Below, piece by piece: positions 35,615 to 48,001 of a stretch of 64,000 bases of DNA (positions are counted from its first letter, which is position 1; each line of letters opens with the position of its first letter). Source of the stretch: Papaver somniferum (lineage: Eukaryota; Streptophyta; Magnoliopsida; Ranunculales; Papaveraceae). The stretch lies in assembly GCF_003573695.1 (NCBI RefSeq), contig NC_039358.1:152882920-152946919 (forward strand), written 5' to 3'. Made by a program: the position numbers and the translations under genes. The notes below the pieces were generated by a model. The model had not been told where the DNA came from and did no database searches. It saw only the letters and a program-made list of their open reading frames with translations.

Positions 35615-38003
35615 TGAAAAAGCGGGGCTCTAACAACATCACCCAATATTTTGCTTATCAATCTGTATGGACTAACTCCGAAATACTTTGCTAGAGAATC
35701 AACTAGAGAGTCAGACTGAATCTAGATAAAAGTATCTCAAGGAGTTAATATCTCTCTCTTGATTTGATTTTTACTCAAGCTAAAAACAATAGCGAGTCTT
35801 TATCAAATACAAGGAATACTTGGAGGTACCAAAGACCAATGTCCAAGGATCAATCAATATCAATCAACAACCAAAGGTTGGATTTCCAATTGATGATCAC
35901 GAACGCACAACCTGTATTATTTCAATTATATAAAATATAATGCGGAAAATAAATAACACACACACCAGAAATTTTGTTAACGAGGAAACCGCAAATGCAG
36001 AAAAACCCTGGGACCTAGTCCAGATTGAATATACACTATATTAAGCCGCTACAAACACTAGCCTACTGCAAACTAACTTCGGACTGGACTATAATTGAAC
36101 CCCAATCAGTCTCCCGCCGATACATTGTACAGTTGTACTCCTACGCCTCTGATCCCAGCAGGATACTACGCACTTGATTCCGTTAGCTGATCTCACCCAC
36201 AACTAAGAGTTGCTGCAACCCAAAATCACAGACTTGATAATAAACAGATCTGTCTCACACAGAAAAGTCTATCAAAGGATAAATCTGTCTCCCATAGATA
36301 AACCCTAGGTCTTGTTCTGTCTTAAGATATAAAATCAAGGTGAACAGGAACCAATTGATAATCCGGTCTTATATTCCCGAAGAACAGCCTAGATTAATGA
36401 ATCACCTCTCTACAATCCTTCCTGACTACACAGGCGGTTTGTCGAGGAATCACAAACAGTGAGACGAAGATGTTTGTGACTTATTTATCGCCTATCGGAG
36501 AACTCTCACGATATCAAGCCAATCAATCGATTGTACTCGTACGATGGAAGATGCAAGATCAGATCACACAACTACGATAAAATAGTATCGGTTTGGCTTC
36601 ACAATCCCAACGAAGTCTTTAAGTCGTTAACCTGATTTTAGAGAAGAAAATCAAAGGTTAATAGAGATCGACTCTAGCGGGAGCACTAGTAGCACACAGA
36701 CATGTGGGGATTAGTTTTGCACAATGCTAGATGTCTCCTTTATATAGCCTTCAAATTAGGGTTTTGCCTTAGATACAAAGCAATCCTGATCACCGTTAGA
36801 TGAAAACCTGATTTAGATTCAAGATAATATTTCTCAACCGTTAGATCGAAGACTTAGCTTGTCACACACACTTGGGTAAACGTTTACTGGGTTTGTGAAA
36901 ACCATGCCCAAACGTGTACGTGTATGTTGGTTCAACATAGTAACCCAAAAGGTTAACCATATGAGCGTTTCATATCAACCTTGTTCTTCTTCACCATAAC
37001 TAGTTCAATTGACTCAAATGAACTAGTTAAAGAGTTGTTCAATTGCTATGAGATCTTGTGTAACTACACAAGACACGATTGAAACAAAGATGATTCGATT
37101 CGATTGAATCGGCTCATGAACATTATATCCACGATTTGCATAAAGCATTCCTTAGTAATTTAATGTTTCATGTTCAGAGCACATCTTCAGAACATAACCT
37201 CTTAAGTTCAAAAAAAAGTTCGCGGACTTAAGTTAATCAGTAGAGTTTTCCAAACTCGGCAGAAATTCTCGGAAAGAGAACTTCCGCCAGTTTGCGGACT
37301 TAGCACACAAACGAGTTTTGAAGAATCCAGCAGAAATTCTCGGTCGAGAACTTTGGACAGTTTGCGGACTGGGTTCGCAGACTTGGCAAGCCAATTCCAC
37401 AATCCTCCCGATTTCTCTTGATCAACAAAGTTCGAAAACTTCGGTTCAAGGAATGCATGGTTATGTAATCTAAACTCTTATTTCAATCATTGAGACATTC
37501 TCAGAGGACGCTATGTTGTCGTTATTCACAGACCGATTCACGTCAGAGCGATTCTCAAAGTGATTGAAACTTTCCATGACTTTCGTTACTAGGTGAAGAT
37601 AAACTTGATCAAAGTGAAACGCTTTACCAACACAGGATTTCGAGATAAAAGATAAGCAATGAATGCTCAGCTCGAAATGTCAAATGTGTATGATCTAGTC
37701 TATATAGCATACGACTTTTGTATCATAAGAAGTAGGAGATAGAATAAATATACTTTTGAGTGATAGATAAGTTCAAGTCTCCACATACCTTTTTGTTGAT
37801 GAAGTTCCACGGTTCCTTATATAGATCTTCGTCGTTGTATGATGAATCGCCACGAAGTCCTTGAGCTCAACTACACTTTTCTATCCTAGGTTGAGACTTA
37901 GTTATGTAGGCTAGAAATCAAGACTTATAGTTTTGATCACTAACATTGACAAACATGCTTGAGATAGCAACGCATGCGAGGTCGACCGAGCTATGCTCTA
38001 ACA
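35615..38003 (-). repeat. Nested element 3' LTR
   Basis: A 2,389-bp LTR. On the minus strand it starts TGTTAGAGCATAGCTC and ends GCCCCGCTTTTTCA, followed by the TTTGT-type target site. It contains the GCGGACT/AGCAGAAATTCTCGG module at about 37215-37385. Confidence 0.9.
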
Positions 38004-38014
38004 ATCTCCCCCTT
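38004..38014 (-). other. Polypurine tract of the nested element
   Basis: Minus-strand AAAGGGGGAGA lies directly before the 3' LTR start TGTTAGAG. This is the expected primer for plus-strand synthesis and supports the minus orientation. Confidence 0.85.
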
Positions 38015-38759
38015 TATCAATTTTAGTGACAAAACTATTAATACATATGGAATACAAAAAAGATAAACTTTAGTGGCTCCTATTCCATAGTCTAATCTTC
38101 AACGTTCCCTGAAATCTTCGTCCTTCCAAGTACTCCAATGATCCCAAAGGTTGTAAGTTTAGCATCACCTTTGTTGAAGATCCGTAGATATAACAATGAC
38201 AGAAATCGAGATTCTCGATCATTTTTATACAGTGTCATAGTATTATTATGTAATATCAAAGTCCAATTGTATCACGACTTTAACAATAATACTACGGTGA
38301 TATGTATCACTCCCCCTTAGTCAATACTCCATCCCGATCATGGAAACCACTCCCCCTTACACAATGATCCTAAAACCATATGTATTTGTAATGTGAACTA
38401 TATTATTTCTCCCCCTTTTTGTCAATAAAATTGGCAAAGGTACAAGAACGGGATCATAATAAAATTTCCATAAGAGACATTTCATAGACTAAAAGAAAAA
38501 TACATACCAACTTAATTTAGATGCAATCATAAAGCCGAAGTTAAATGCATTCATCAAGGAGTTTTAAGATACAAGATAACCCCTATAAAATTCCACAGCC
38601 GCACACCCCGCAAGATATTACCATTAAGCACAAGTTCAAAAGAACTCTCCCCCATTTGATGTAATTCCCGAAAGAAAAACAAGAGCGACCTTAATTTCGA
38701 AAGAAAAGAAGGATTTTTTTTTAATTGGACACCATAAACCATAGGAATGATTCTCTATA

Positions 38760-39400
38760 TCCAAAGCTCAACCAAATTAATCACAAGTAAACCCATGATT
38801 AATTTAATTGGAATACGCAACTAAATCAAACCACAAAAGTGATCAATTTAATTGATTGTGCTCAACATAAGTAAACTTATGGAGCTGCGACTAAGGTAAT
38901 CATACGAAGATGACTAACTTAATCGTTCACATACTCAACATAAGGAAAACCTTACGGAATATACGACTACATCAACCAATAGAACATAGTTAGTATAGCC
39001 ATACGCAACACAAGAACTTGTGAAATATATGAAAACTCAACTAGACTAATTACAAGAGAACCCATAATTAATCTAATTGGAATACGAACAACCAAACTAA
39101 TCACCAAAGTAATCAATTTAATTATTTTGGGCTCAACACAAGAGAACTTATGGAACCCCGACTAAGTTCATCATAGAATATGACAACCTTAACCGTACAT
39201 GTACTCGACATAAGAAAGAAACTTATGGAGTACAAACTAAAAAACCAAACTGGTTGATTAATTTAGTTCCTAATGCTCGACATATAACATCTTATGGAAC
39301 AACCAACAAGCCAATAAGAATAATCGACTTAGTTGTATCGTGCTCAACATAAGACACTCAATGGAGCCTTCACGGTAAAACATAACAAGATGGATCAATG
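38760..39400. repeat. Diverged repeats in the nested element interior
   Basis: Phrases such as CTCAACATAAG..ACTTATGGA and ATCAATTTAATTG recur roughly every 100-170 bp (about 38770-39370). This is non-coding and lies between the ORF region and the polypurine tract. Confidence 0.6.
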
Positions 39401-39841
39401 AAGATCAATACCGTGGATAACATACAAGGATCTATTATATTTTCCATCATAACGATATAATAGACTTTATCCTTGTCAAACAAAAGATATCATCCTGTTT
39501 TCCATCAAATACATGACTGGATAGGCATAACTTTATGTCAAAAGTCCATTCGTCCTTTCATCAATACGAATACCGATTCATAAACGCCTTTACTTTTGAC
39601 CGCAATATGGGATCTTCAAGTTCACAGACGCAAACAATACATATCCCATAAAAATATTACAATATCACAAACCATTAAAATACTGCAATAAACATCATCC
39701 TCAAAATATTTTTAGAATTTAATACCAATAAACCAAAAAAATAAACATAAGAAGATGAAAACAAAAATAGCTATGTGTAATCACAATCATCGCTATTCAA
39801 AGCACTAGTTATTCTTCCAACTAATCCAAAAGGAAGACATC

Positions 39842-40270
39842 CTAGGCATTCATGAACTTTTCCAAAGTTTTTTCAGAGAACTCCTTCTCATTATTGAAGA
39901 GTTCATTAACAAAGGGATCATTCAACTCCTTCAAGTCTTTTGAGAACACTGTCAACTTACTGAGTTCTTTTTCTAGTTTTCGTACAGTGTTTGTAGATTG
40001 AGACAACATTCGTTCATAGTGAACAATATCTTCTAAGGATGCAGAAATCCGAGATTTTAAGTTGTTTCTTTTGTTGATGAAATATTTTACCAGGTTCCTG
40101 AAATTTTCATCACTTTGATACGACGACAAGAACGAGTTTAAGGAAGGATTTTTACCATTAATTGTAGCCTTCACTTTCTTCAAACATGAGGAGGGGATCC
40201 CAGTACACCGACGTACGTTAGCTGCCAGGGTTGCATTCTTGCTTGTGCTGCATCTAGTAACGGGTGCCAT
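39842..40270 (-). CDS. Nested element ORF-B, unknown coiled-coil protein
   Basis: Using the ATG at 40270 gives 142 residues starting MAPVTRCSTSKNATL. An upstream in-frame extension to 40327 exists. The first 60 residues are basic. The rest (about residues 60-142) is Lys/Glu/Leu-rich and predicted by eye to form coiled coil (KLEKELSKLTVFSKDLKEL). It lies downstream of ORF-A in element sense. A TATATAAA string lies about 80 nt upstream (about 40350-40357), and a possible AG acceptor lies between. I recognise no family. It could be an extra retrotransposon ORF or a captured host fragment. Confidence 0.5.
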   Translation of the reverse strand: MAPVTRCSTSKNATLAANVRRCTGIPSSCLKKVKATINGKNPSLNSFLSSYQSDENFRNLVKYFINKRNNLKSRISASLEDIVHYERMLSQSTNTVRKLEKELSKLTVFSKDLKELNDPFVNELFNNEKEFSEKTLEKFMNA

Positions 40271-40452
40271 GGAACAGAAGCTTTTGAGATACACCATCCG
40301 TGAACAGCTGAAACCCTGTACAAGCAAAAGCTTTTGTATTATTTAGAGATTTATATAGGTAAAAACAAAAATAACCAAAAATACACTTCTTGAGCCAAAA
40401 GACGCAAATCCCTATTTTCTCAAGACAAACATGGGGACGCGAACGTCTAGGG

Positions 40453-41532
40453 TTAGGAAGACATGATGGGATCAAAAAGCTCCCCTTGTTTATCCCATAG
40501 TGACTTTCTAAGGTAAGGCACATGTGCAGAGATTCTTCTTCTTTTGTTCCCTGAAGCACTTGTCACGTAGGACCTGCGACAATGTGTAGGCCGAAAAGCT
40601 AAAAGGCATTCCATAGGAACAATCATTTCCTTAAGTTCAAATTCTTCAACACGTGAGTGTCCTTGATAAATGAGCCTGAGATTATTTCTGAAGGTGTTTA
40701 AACAATCTCCCTCATTCCTGGATACCCATTTAGACCCTTCATTATGGACATCGCACTTGCATGATACAAGGTTCCACACGACTTGTCTATGAAGTTGATC
40801 TAACTCATCATTCATTGATTTTTTCAAAGAGAAGTTGCTCAGAGTTACATCAATGTTTCCTGGTTCTAAATGAGACGAATAGCAACCAGTTGAAAGAAGT
40901 CCTTCTGTCTTGGTTGTAGAGTCTTTTCCACGTTTGGAGACGATAGAAGATACACACACGGAGGAATCGCCTAACACATGTAGAAAAGTCCCACAACGAC
41001 TGTCACTACACCATCGAAGAGAGGAAGTAGGACAAGAAGTGAGGCTGCCTATACCATCGGTACTTTTATGTACAAAATTCCCTGATAGTATTGTACGTCC
41101 ATTTTGAGTAACATAAGGTTGCACAGTATTCTTACAAGGATTACTTGTAGCCTTCAGACTCTTTAAAGACGGCGTACAGGGTCGTCGAGGATGATCGGAT
41201 GAGCATCCATAAAATTCAGACCCTTGGAATTTGCCTGAATGGTTCCTAGTCACATCAGTTTTCTCAACAAATGATCGTTGAGCATTATCTGAAAGATGAC
41301 CATTCTTTAGAAAGGAACAACTGGATTCTCTCAGATTCAACGAGAGATTTTTACTGGATATCAAATCCTTAAGAGTTGCAATTTCTACAACAAGACCAGA
41401 ATAGATCTGAATTTGTTCTTCCAATCTCTTTTGAAGATTAACCAGTTTATCAGACCTTTTCCTACGGTTATTTTTTAAACCTGGTGAGGCGTCAATTGAG
41501 ACTTTACAATCCATATAGTCAGATTTCCACAA
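40453..41532 (-). CDS. Nested element ORF-A, unknown 359-residue protein
   Basis: An uninterrupted sense ORF starts 34 nt after the primer-binding site. It begins MWKSDYMDCKVSIDASPG, with a basic stretch (NNRRKRSDK) and then a probable coiled coil at residues about 28-65 (NLQKRLEEQIQIYSGLVVEI). The middle is Ser/Cys/Thr-rich. The C-terminal third is better ordered (MNDELDQLHRQVVWNLV, FELKEMIVPMECLLAF, GNKRRRISAHVPYLRKSLW). There is no zinc knuckle, protease or RT motif. The position right after the primer site is where gag would be expected, but I cannot claim gag homology. Confidence 0.5.
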   Translation of the reverse strand: MWKSDYMDCKVSIDASPGLKNNRRKRSDKLVNLQKRLEEQIQIYSGLVVEIATLKDLISSKNLSLNLRESSCSFLKNGHLSDNAQRSFVEKTDVTRNHSGKFQGSEFYGCSSDHPRRPCTPSLKSLKATSNPCKNTVQPYVTQNGRTILSGNFVHKSTDGIGSLTSCPTSSLRWCSDSRCGTFLHVLGDSSVCVSSIVSKRGKDSTTKTEGLLSTGCYSSHLEPGNIDVTLSNFSLKKSMNDELDQLHRQVVWNLVSCKCDVHNEGSKWVSRNEGDCLNTFRNNLRLIYQGHSRVEEFELKEMIVPMECLLAFRPTHCRRSYVTSASGNKRRRISAHVPYLRKSLWDKQGELFDPIMSS

Positions 41533-41566
41533 ACACAGACTTTTGAGGTCTTTAACGTGTTTGCCT

Positions 41567-41578
41567 GCTCTGATACCA
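41567..41578 (-). other. Primer-binding site, initiator tRNA-Met type
   Basis: Minus-strand TGGTATCAGAGC lies two bases (AT) inside the 5' LTR end. This is the standard plant initiator-Met primer site and fixes the element's direction. Confidence 0.92.
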
Positions 41579-41580
41579 AT

Positions 41581-43997
41581 TTAAAAAACGGGGGTCTAAC
41601 AACACCACCCAATATTTCGCTTAGAAATCTGTATGGACTTACTCCGAAATACTTTGCTAGAGAATCAACTAGACAGTCGGACTCAATCTAGATAAAAGTA
41701 TCTCAAGGAGTTAATATCTCTCTCTTGATTTGATTTTTACTCAAGCTAAAAATAATAGCGAGTCTTTATCAAATACAAGGAATACTTGGACGGTACCAAA
41801 GACCAATGTCCAAGTATCAATCAATATCAATCAACAACCAAAGGTTGGATTTTAATTGATGATCACGAACGCACAACCTGTATTATTTCAATTATATAAA
41901 ATATAATGCGCAAAAGAAATAACACATACACCAGAAATTTTGTTAACGAGGAAACCGCAAATGCAGAAAAACCTCGGGACCTAGTCCAGCTTGAATACAC
42001 ACTGTATTAAGCCGCTACAGACACTAGCCTAATGCAAACTAACTTCGGATTGGACTATAGTTGAACCCCAATCAGTCTCCCACCGATCCAAGGTACAGTT
42101 GTACTCCTGCGCCTCTGATCCCAGCAGGATACTACGCACTTGATTCCCTTAGCTGATCTCACCCACAACTAAGAGTTGCTGCAACCCAAAATCACAGACT
42201 TGATAATAAACAGATCTGTCTCATACAGAAAAGTCTATCAAAGGATAAATCTGTCTCCCACAGATAAACCTTAGGTTTTGTTCCGTCTTAAGATACAAAA
42301 TCAAGGTGAACAGGAACCAATTGATAATCCGGTCTTATATTCCCGAAGAACAGCCTAGATTAATCAATCACCTCTCTACAATCCTTCCTGCTACACAGGC
42401 GGTTTGTCGAGGAATCACAAACAGTGAGACGAAGATGTTTGTGACTTCTTTATCTTGCATATAGGAGAACTCTCACGATCTCAAGCCAATCAATAGATTG
42501 TACTCGTACGATAGAAGATGCAAGATCAGATCACACAACTACGATAAAGTAGTATCGGTCTGGCTTCACAATCCCAATGAAGTCTTTAAGTCGTTAACCT
42601 GATTTTAGAGAAGAAAATCAAAGGTTAATGGAGATCGACTTTAGCGGGCGCACTAGTAGCACACAGACGTGTGGGGATTAGTTTTGCACAATGCTAGATG
42701 TCTCCTTTATATAGCCTTCAAATCAGGGTTTTGCCTTAGGTACAAAGCAATCCTTATTCACCGTTAGATGAAAACCTGATTTAGATTCAAGCTAATATTT
42801 CTCAGCCGTTAGATCGAAAACTTAGCTTGTCACACACACTTGGGTAAACATTTACTGGGTTTGTGAAAACCATGCCCAAACGTGTACGTGTATGTTGGTT
42901 CAACATAGTAACCCAAAAGGTTAACCATATGAGCATTTCATATCAACCTTGTTCTTCTTCACCATAACTAGTTCAATTGACTCAAATGAACTAGTTAAAG
43001 AGTTGTTCAATTGCTATGAGATCTTATGTAACTACACAAGACACAATTGAAACAAATATGATTCAATTCGATTGAATCGGCTCATGAACATTATAGCCAC
43101 GGTTTGCATAAAGCATTCCTTAGTAATTTAATGTTTCATGTTCAGAGCACATCTTTAGATCATAACCTCTTAAGTTCACAAACAAGTTCGCGGACTTAAG
43201 TTAATCGGTTGAGTTTTCCAAACTCAGCAGAAATTCTCGGAAAGAGAACTTTCGCCAGTTCGCGGACTGGGTTCGCGGACTTAGCACACAAACGAGTTTT
43301 GGAAAATCCAGCAGAAATTCTCGGTCGAGAACTTCCGACAGTTCGCGGACTGAGTCTGCGGACTGGGTTCGCGGACTTGGCAAGACAATCCCACAATCCT
43401 ACCGATTTCTCTTGATCAACAAAGTTCGAAAACTTCGGTTCAAGGAATACATGGTTATGTAATCTAGAATCTTATTTCAATCATTGAGACATTCTCAGAG
43501 GACGCTATGTAGCCATTACTCACAGACCGATTCACGTCAGAGCAATTCTCAAAGTGATTGAAACTTTTCATGACTTTCGTCACTAGGTGAAGATAAACTT
43601 GATCAAAGCGAAACGCTTTACCAACACACGATTTCGAGATAAAAGATAAGCAATGAATGCTCAGCTCGAAATGTCAAATGTGTATGATCTAGTCTATATA
43701 GCATACGACTTTTTTCTCATAAGAAGTAGGAGATAGAATAGATAGACTTTTGAGTGATAGATAAGTTCAAGTCTCCACATACCTTTTTGTTGATGAAGTT
43801 CCACGGTTCCTTGTATAGATCTTCATCGCTGTATGATGAATCGCCATAAAGTCCTTGAGGTCAACTACACTTTTCTATCATAGTCCGAGACTTAGCTATG
43901 TAGGCTAGAAATCAAGACTTATAGTTTTGATCACTAACATTTACAAACATGTTTGAGATAGCAACGCATGCGAGGTCGACCGAGCTATGCTCTAACA
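41581..43997 (-). repeat. Nested element 5' LTR
   Basis: A 2,417-bp LTR, the direct partner of 35615-38003. Its inner end is mutated (TTTTTTAA in place of TTTTTCA). The GCGGACT/AGCAGAAATTCTCGG module is at 43185-43385. Confidence 0.9.
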
Positions 43998-44652
43998 TTT
44001 GTTCTTCACTTTCTTGTGCTAGCGGCAGAGTGGTAGCGACAAAGTGGGCAAGCATATTCCAGGTATGTACTCCAACGCTTCTTTTTCGATCTCTTCTTTC
44101 TTTCTTTTTTGAGTTGGTGCAAACCCTAGCCATAGGTGTACCTTTCATGAACTTTTAGAAATATTGTTCTTCTGTATTGGTATAAACCCTATCCGTAGAT
44201 ATACTTTCCATGAATTTGTAGAAATATTTTGGCGTGAATACCGCAGTAATGTTGGCCACCTCAATTATTACGCAAAGTAGGCATGCATGGGCAAGTAACT
44301 GCCACCCACTCCTTCCCCACGAAAACCTAGTTTTTAGGGTTTCCTCCCTTTCCTTGGTGTGGCCGTGTGCATGGTTTCCGTGGTGGGGCGCGCTTTCTTG
44401 GCCGGGTGCGTACTTCCCGCTGCAAGGTACGGCTTTGGCATGGGGCGTGTTTTCCGCGGCGACGCAGGGTCTTCCAGTCCCTATTTTTTCGCCTATGCGT
44501 GTTGTGACTTTGCAACAAATTGGCTCGCGTCCAGAATGGATCCCCTGTGGTTGATAAAATAGCTTCCATGCACTTTGTAGTAACTTCTCTTCGTATTGTT
44601 CCATTGTAGTTACTTTGAAGGTTAAAGCAGCGAAAGAAAATTTTTGTTAGGA

Positions 44653-47383
44653 TGCCGCTTGAGAAAAGTCCTACCGTACCGAAAGACGTTGGCAACTCCA
44701 AGACAAACGTAGATGATGAATTCTTTACAACGTCTGCCACATCTAGGAGAAATCATCCCAAGTATGTGTCGATTCTTCTGACCGGTTTGGAGAATGAAGG
44801 AGTGACCCGGTCGGTCCGTCCAGGGGTGTGATACGGTTTTATCTTTTGAGGAAAGAGTATTCTGCTTCTCCTATTGACTTTAAAATCTGTGTGAGTCCAT
44901 TGCGTTCTTTTGATAAATGGATGCGATTCATGATAATCCAGGACTGCGTAAGAGCCAGGTTGACCAAGGCGCAAATCATTGATACTGTCATGGCTTCTGC
45001 AGCACTTCAAATTAGGAAAGATATTCCAGGCTTGGTTGTTTTCATCTCCAGATGGTGTCCAGACACTCATACGGACATATGCAGGTGGGGTGAAGTGACT
45101 ATCTCCTTAGAGAGCATGGTCGTATTGCTGAATCTTCCCATAACCGGAAACCTTGGTATCAAGTTGTCTGAAGATGAAGAAGAAATGTGCGCCGCTCTTG
45201 TTGCGAAGTCGAAAGGGTTCGTCGGAAGGAAAACGAGATGAGGTGCTTCTATAGCTGGTGGGTGTCTCAATGGTTTTCTGATGAGTTGGAGCCGAATCAA
45301 AAGAATAGTACACTTCATGTCGCGACATTCTTGGCTCTTTGGTTATCCTGAGATATTTCCGATGATGACTCTGGTAAGAAAGAGATAAGACAGGAACTCA
45401 TCAAGTTTTCCATAAAATTAGCGAAAGGTGTTGTTCTCCCCATTGGTGGTTTGTTTCTTGGTTCTCTGTACACACACTTGGATCATCTGGTTGCATACAT
45501 GCGCGCTTCGAACGGTTACATGAAAGTGGACTAGTATGTCCATGCCGCTTTTCTCCAGACATGGTTATGGGAGCATTTCGAGAAATACGCTCCCAAACCG
45601 CTGGCTTCACTTCCCGAGTCTTGTGCTGGTTCCAGGATACTTCGTTGGTCGAATAAGCGCTCAAAATCTGGTTCAAACCTGGTGAATTCCTCGACAGCTC
45701 GTACGCGGTTAACTTTCGTCCCTGGGATCCGGTGCATGCATCCATAGTTCAGGTCAACACTTTTGCTCCTACTCCGAACATGTCTTTGCTTTCTGGTGAA
45801 AAGGATATGAGCATTGGAGAGGTTGTGTTCATGCGAAGTTGCACGCCTGGTTATGTACCGTCTTTCTTTCGAGGATCTTGCCAGACAGTTTCTTATAACA
45901 TTGACAGGGCGGCTCAGCACATGGGATTTGACCAAGAGCCCCCTCTCTCTCTTCAGTCGGCTGTCCCAGAAAACTTGCTGCCAACTGCTCTTGATGCTAG
46001 TGCTCTTGCACCGGGTATAAGTCTGCCCTTCTTGCTCTCAGGATGAAATCCGACAACAACTTCCAAGTATAACATATTCTGGCAGGACGAGTTCCTTGCT
46101 ATGCATGGATTCGTGAATGACGTAGTGAAGAATACCTGTGGTAAGCCTTCTGCCGCAACTCTAGCAAAACATCCATTGTTAAGGGATCCCTCCTCGCACA
46201 AACGGAAATCTCCTAACGCGGACACGGACAGTCCCAAGAGAAAGAGCGAAGGTCGAAAAGTCGTGCAGGTGGCTTTCAGTCGGATCCGACGGCTCTCGTG
46301 ACCTTCAGTTCTTCCAATGTTCGGGTATGTATTCTTTTTCTTGCCCACTCAGCCGGATTGTATAATTCTTTCGTTATTGAAATTTTTTCCTTATTTCTTA
46401 ATCAGGGTGTGAACGCCTTTGCCCAGCTTGCACATGGTCAGAAAACGGCGTCTCTTGAAGCGGAGGTCAGCAATGCTGAGCCTACCCGCGGTGAAGGGGA
46501 ATCTGAGAAGGAAGAAAGTTCGGAGTCTAGTGGCGACGAGAACAATTCTTCCGACAGCAACGTCGAGTCTTCTCTGGTGAGTCCGGAAGTGAATCGGCGA
46601 GTCTCCCGCATATCTCTTCTTTCTTTCCACTTTCTTTCCCATTTTTATTTTTGAAGTAAAAACCAAATCGTGATGTCACAGGAGGGAGCCGCTCCTGAGG
46701 ATGGCCTTGAAGTAGAGACTCGTCATAGTGAAGACATGATTGTTCCTTCAATTGTGGAAACCGCGCCTGTTGGTTACATTGAAGTTGATCATCCTGAAGA
46801 CGTTGCCGCGACCCGAGTGGCGGAGAGTACTCCAGTGACTGTTGGCGCAATTGTAGTAAGGAATCCCTTGTTGGTTGCTGATTCAGTTCCTGGTGCCACC
46901 TTTGTTCCTCCATACGTGGTTCCCTATTCAGATCATGTGCTGGTCGGTGGCTTCAGCGTGCCAGCCAAATACGAGATGCTATATGCCAAGATATGGGAAA
47001 GGTATGGACACATCACCACAACCAAAAAGGTCACTAGTAGGTTTACGCTGGTCAAGCGTGTGTAGGAAGCTTTATCTTCGATTGACGACATGTGCAAAGT
47101 GACTAGCCACATCATTTCTGAGGACGTGGCCTCAAGCTGGAAGTTCCATCGTGACGTGTGCGTGGACCACGGGTTCAACGTTTCCTGGTTTGTTGAAGGT
47201 TTCTCTGAGATCGAAAAGTTGCAGACCATGGCGGTTGAAGGCCCTTCCATGGATGAGGTCGCACACCAGGAGGCGGAGATCAAAAGGTTGTCCAGGGAGC
47301 TGAAGCTGAAATGGGCGGCTCTCGAAAGCACGAAGGAAGCTTTCTCCAAGAAGAGCAAGCCATTACTGGATGATTTTCCTTGA
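44653..47383 (+). pseudogene. Plant mobile domain (PMD) gene, antisense cargo of the outer element
   Basis: Plus-strand, opposite to the element. It starts MPLEKSPTVPKDV at 44653. After a 2-bp frameshift near 44828 it shows the PMD core: FDKWMRFMI, DICRWGEVTISLESMVVLL and LPITGNLGIKLSEDEE. Later pieces are SYNIDRAAQHMGFDQ (about 45891) and FWQDEFLAMHGFVNDVVK (about 46078), then an acidic Glu/Ser-rich segment (46405-46575). A C-terminal coiled coil follows (MDEVAHQEAEIKRLSRELKLKW, about 47250-47330). Likely introns lie at 46325-46404 (GT..AG) and about 46576-46680. Stops (for example near 45532 and 47063) and shifts show decay. PMD proteins (MAIN/MAIL family) are linked to genome silencing, and PMD copies are known as extra ORFs in plant Gypsy elements. 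Confidence 0.75.
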
Positions 47384-47984
47384 GCGTTTTATTTTCTGAA
47401 CTTCCTTTCTTTAGGTTTTTTTTTTTTGAAAGGCAAAAGAAACACCTAATTTATGGTTTGGTTTTTTATGGTTTTTGGATTGATAGATGACTGCTTTTTA
47501 TAAGAGTTTTGGATTATTTTGGAATAATATCCTTTTGATCAATTGATGTGTCAAAATCTGAACTGCGAGTGTAAGTAGCAAATCATCCGGGAAGATTGTG
47601 AAACCGTGAATGTTGCTCGAGAAGGAAAATATAAGAATCCCTGGGATGATTGGGTCATCGGCTTCCATGGAAAATGTGAAAATCCAAACGACGGGTCATG
47701 TAAACATCATCTGGCAAACTTACTCGTTTTAGGGTCTTTCACCAAAACTGAATTTCCAGGGAGTGAATCCGAGTCTTCACGTGATGCCCTAGTTGTTGTA
47801 AGAAGTCCTCAGTCGCTCTTTTTGTTGTCTGTGGAACCTTCATGATGATCCATGGTAAGGCGGATAATCCCTAGTCTCCAGACGCAATTCTCCTGAAACC
47901 CGCTCTTCTTGGATGCTTCAAAGTATGGCATTCGCTGGTAGGATGATGGAAACGAGAGTTGAATTTGTAACCGAGAGATTAATC
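47384..47984. other. Leader region of the outer element
   Basis: Sequence between the end of the antisense PMD gene and the primer-binding site. A short open frame at 47606-47845 has no recognised family. In element sense this is the 5' untranslated leader. Confidence 0.45.
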
Positions 47985-48001
47985 TCCCAGTGTGGTCGCC
48001 A
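47985..48001 (-). other. Primer-binding site of the outer element
   Basis: Minus-strand TGGCGACCACACTGGGA lies two bases (AT) inside the LTR end CCCTCAAACA. TGGCG-type primer sites are usual for Tat/Athila-like Gypsy elements. Which tRNA matches was not checked. Confidence 0.7.

Larger units (their letters stand above)
35615..43997 (-). mobile_element. Nested LARD-like LTR retrotransposon inside the outer element
   Basis: Direct LTRs lie at 35615-38003 and 41581-43997, flanked by a perfect TTTGT target duplication (35610-35614 and 43998-44002). On the minus strand the element runs 5' LTR (43997-41581), an AT spacer, an initiator-Met primer site (41578-41567), an interior of about 3.6 kb, a polypurine tract (38014-38004) and the 3' LTR. 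No gag-pol domain was recognised. Two sense ORFs of unknown function are present. Long LTRs and a non-pol interior fit a LARD (large retrotransposon derivative). The LTRs have clearly diverged by substitutions and small indels, so the insertion is not very recent. Confidence 0.9.

Noticed and set aside
44155..46913. Minus-strand ORFs over the PMD gene
   Set aside because: They are shadows of the plus-strand PMD frame. None shows gag, protease, RT or integrase motifs.
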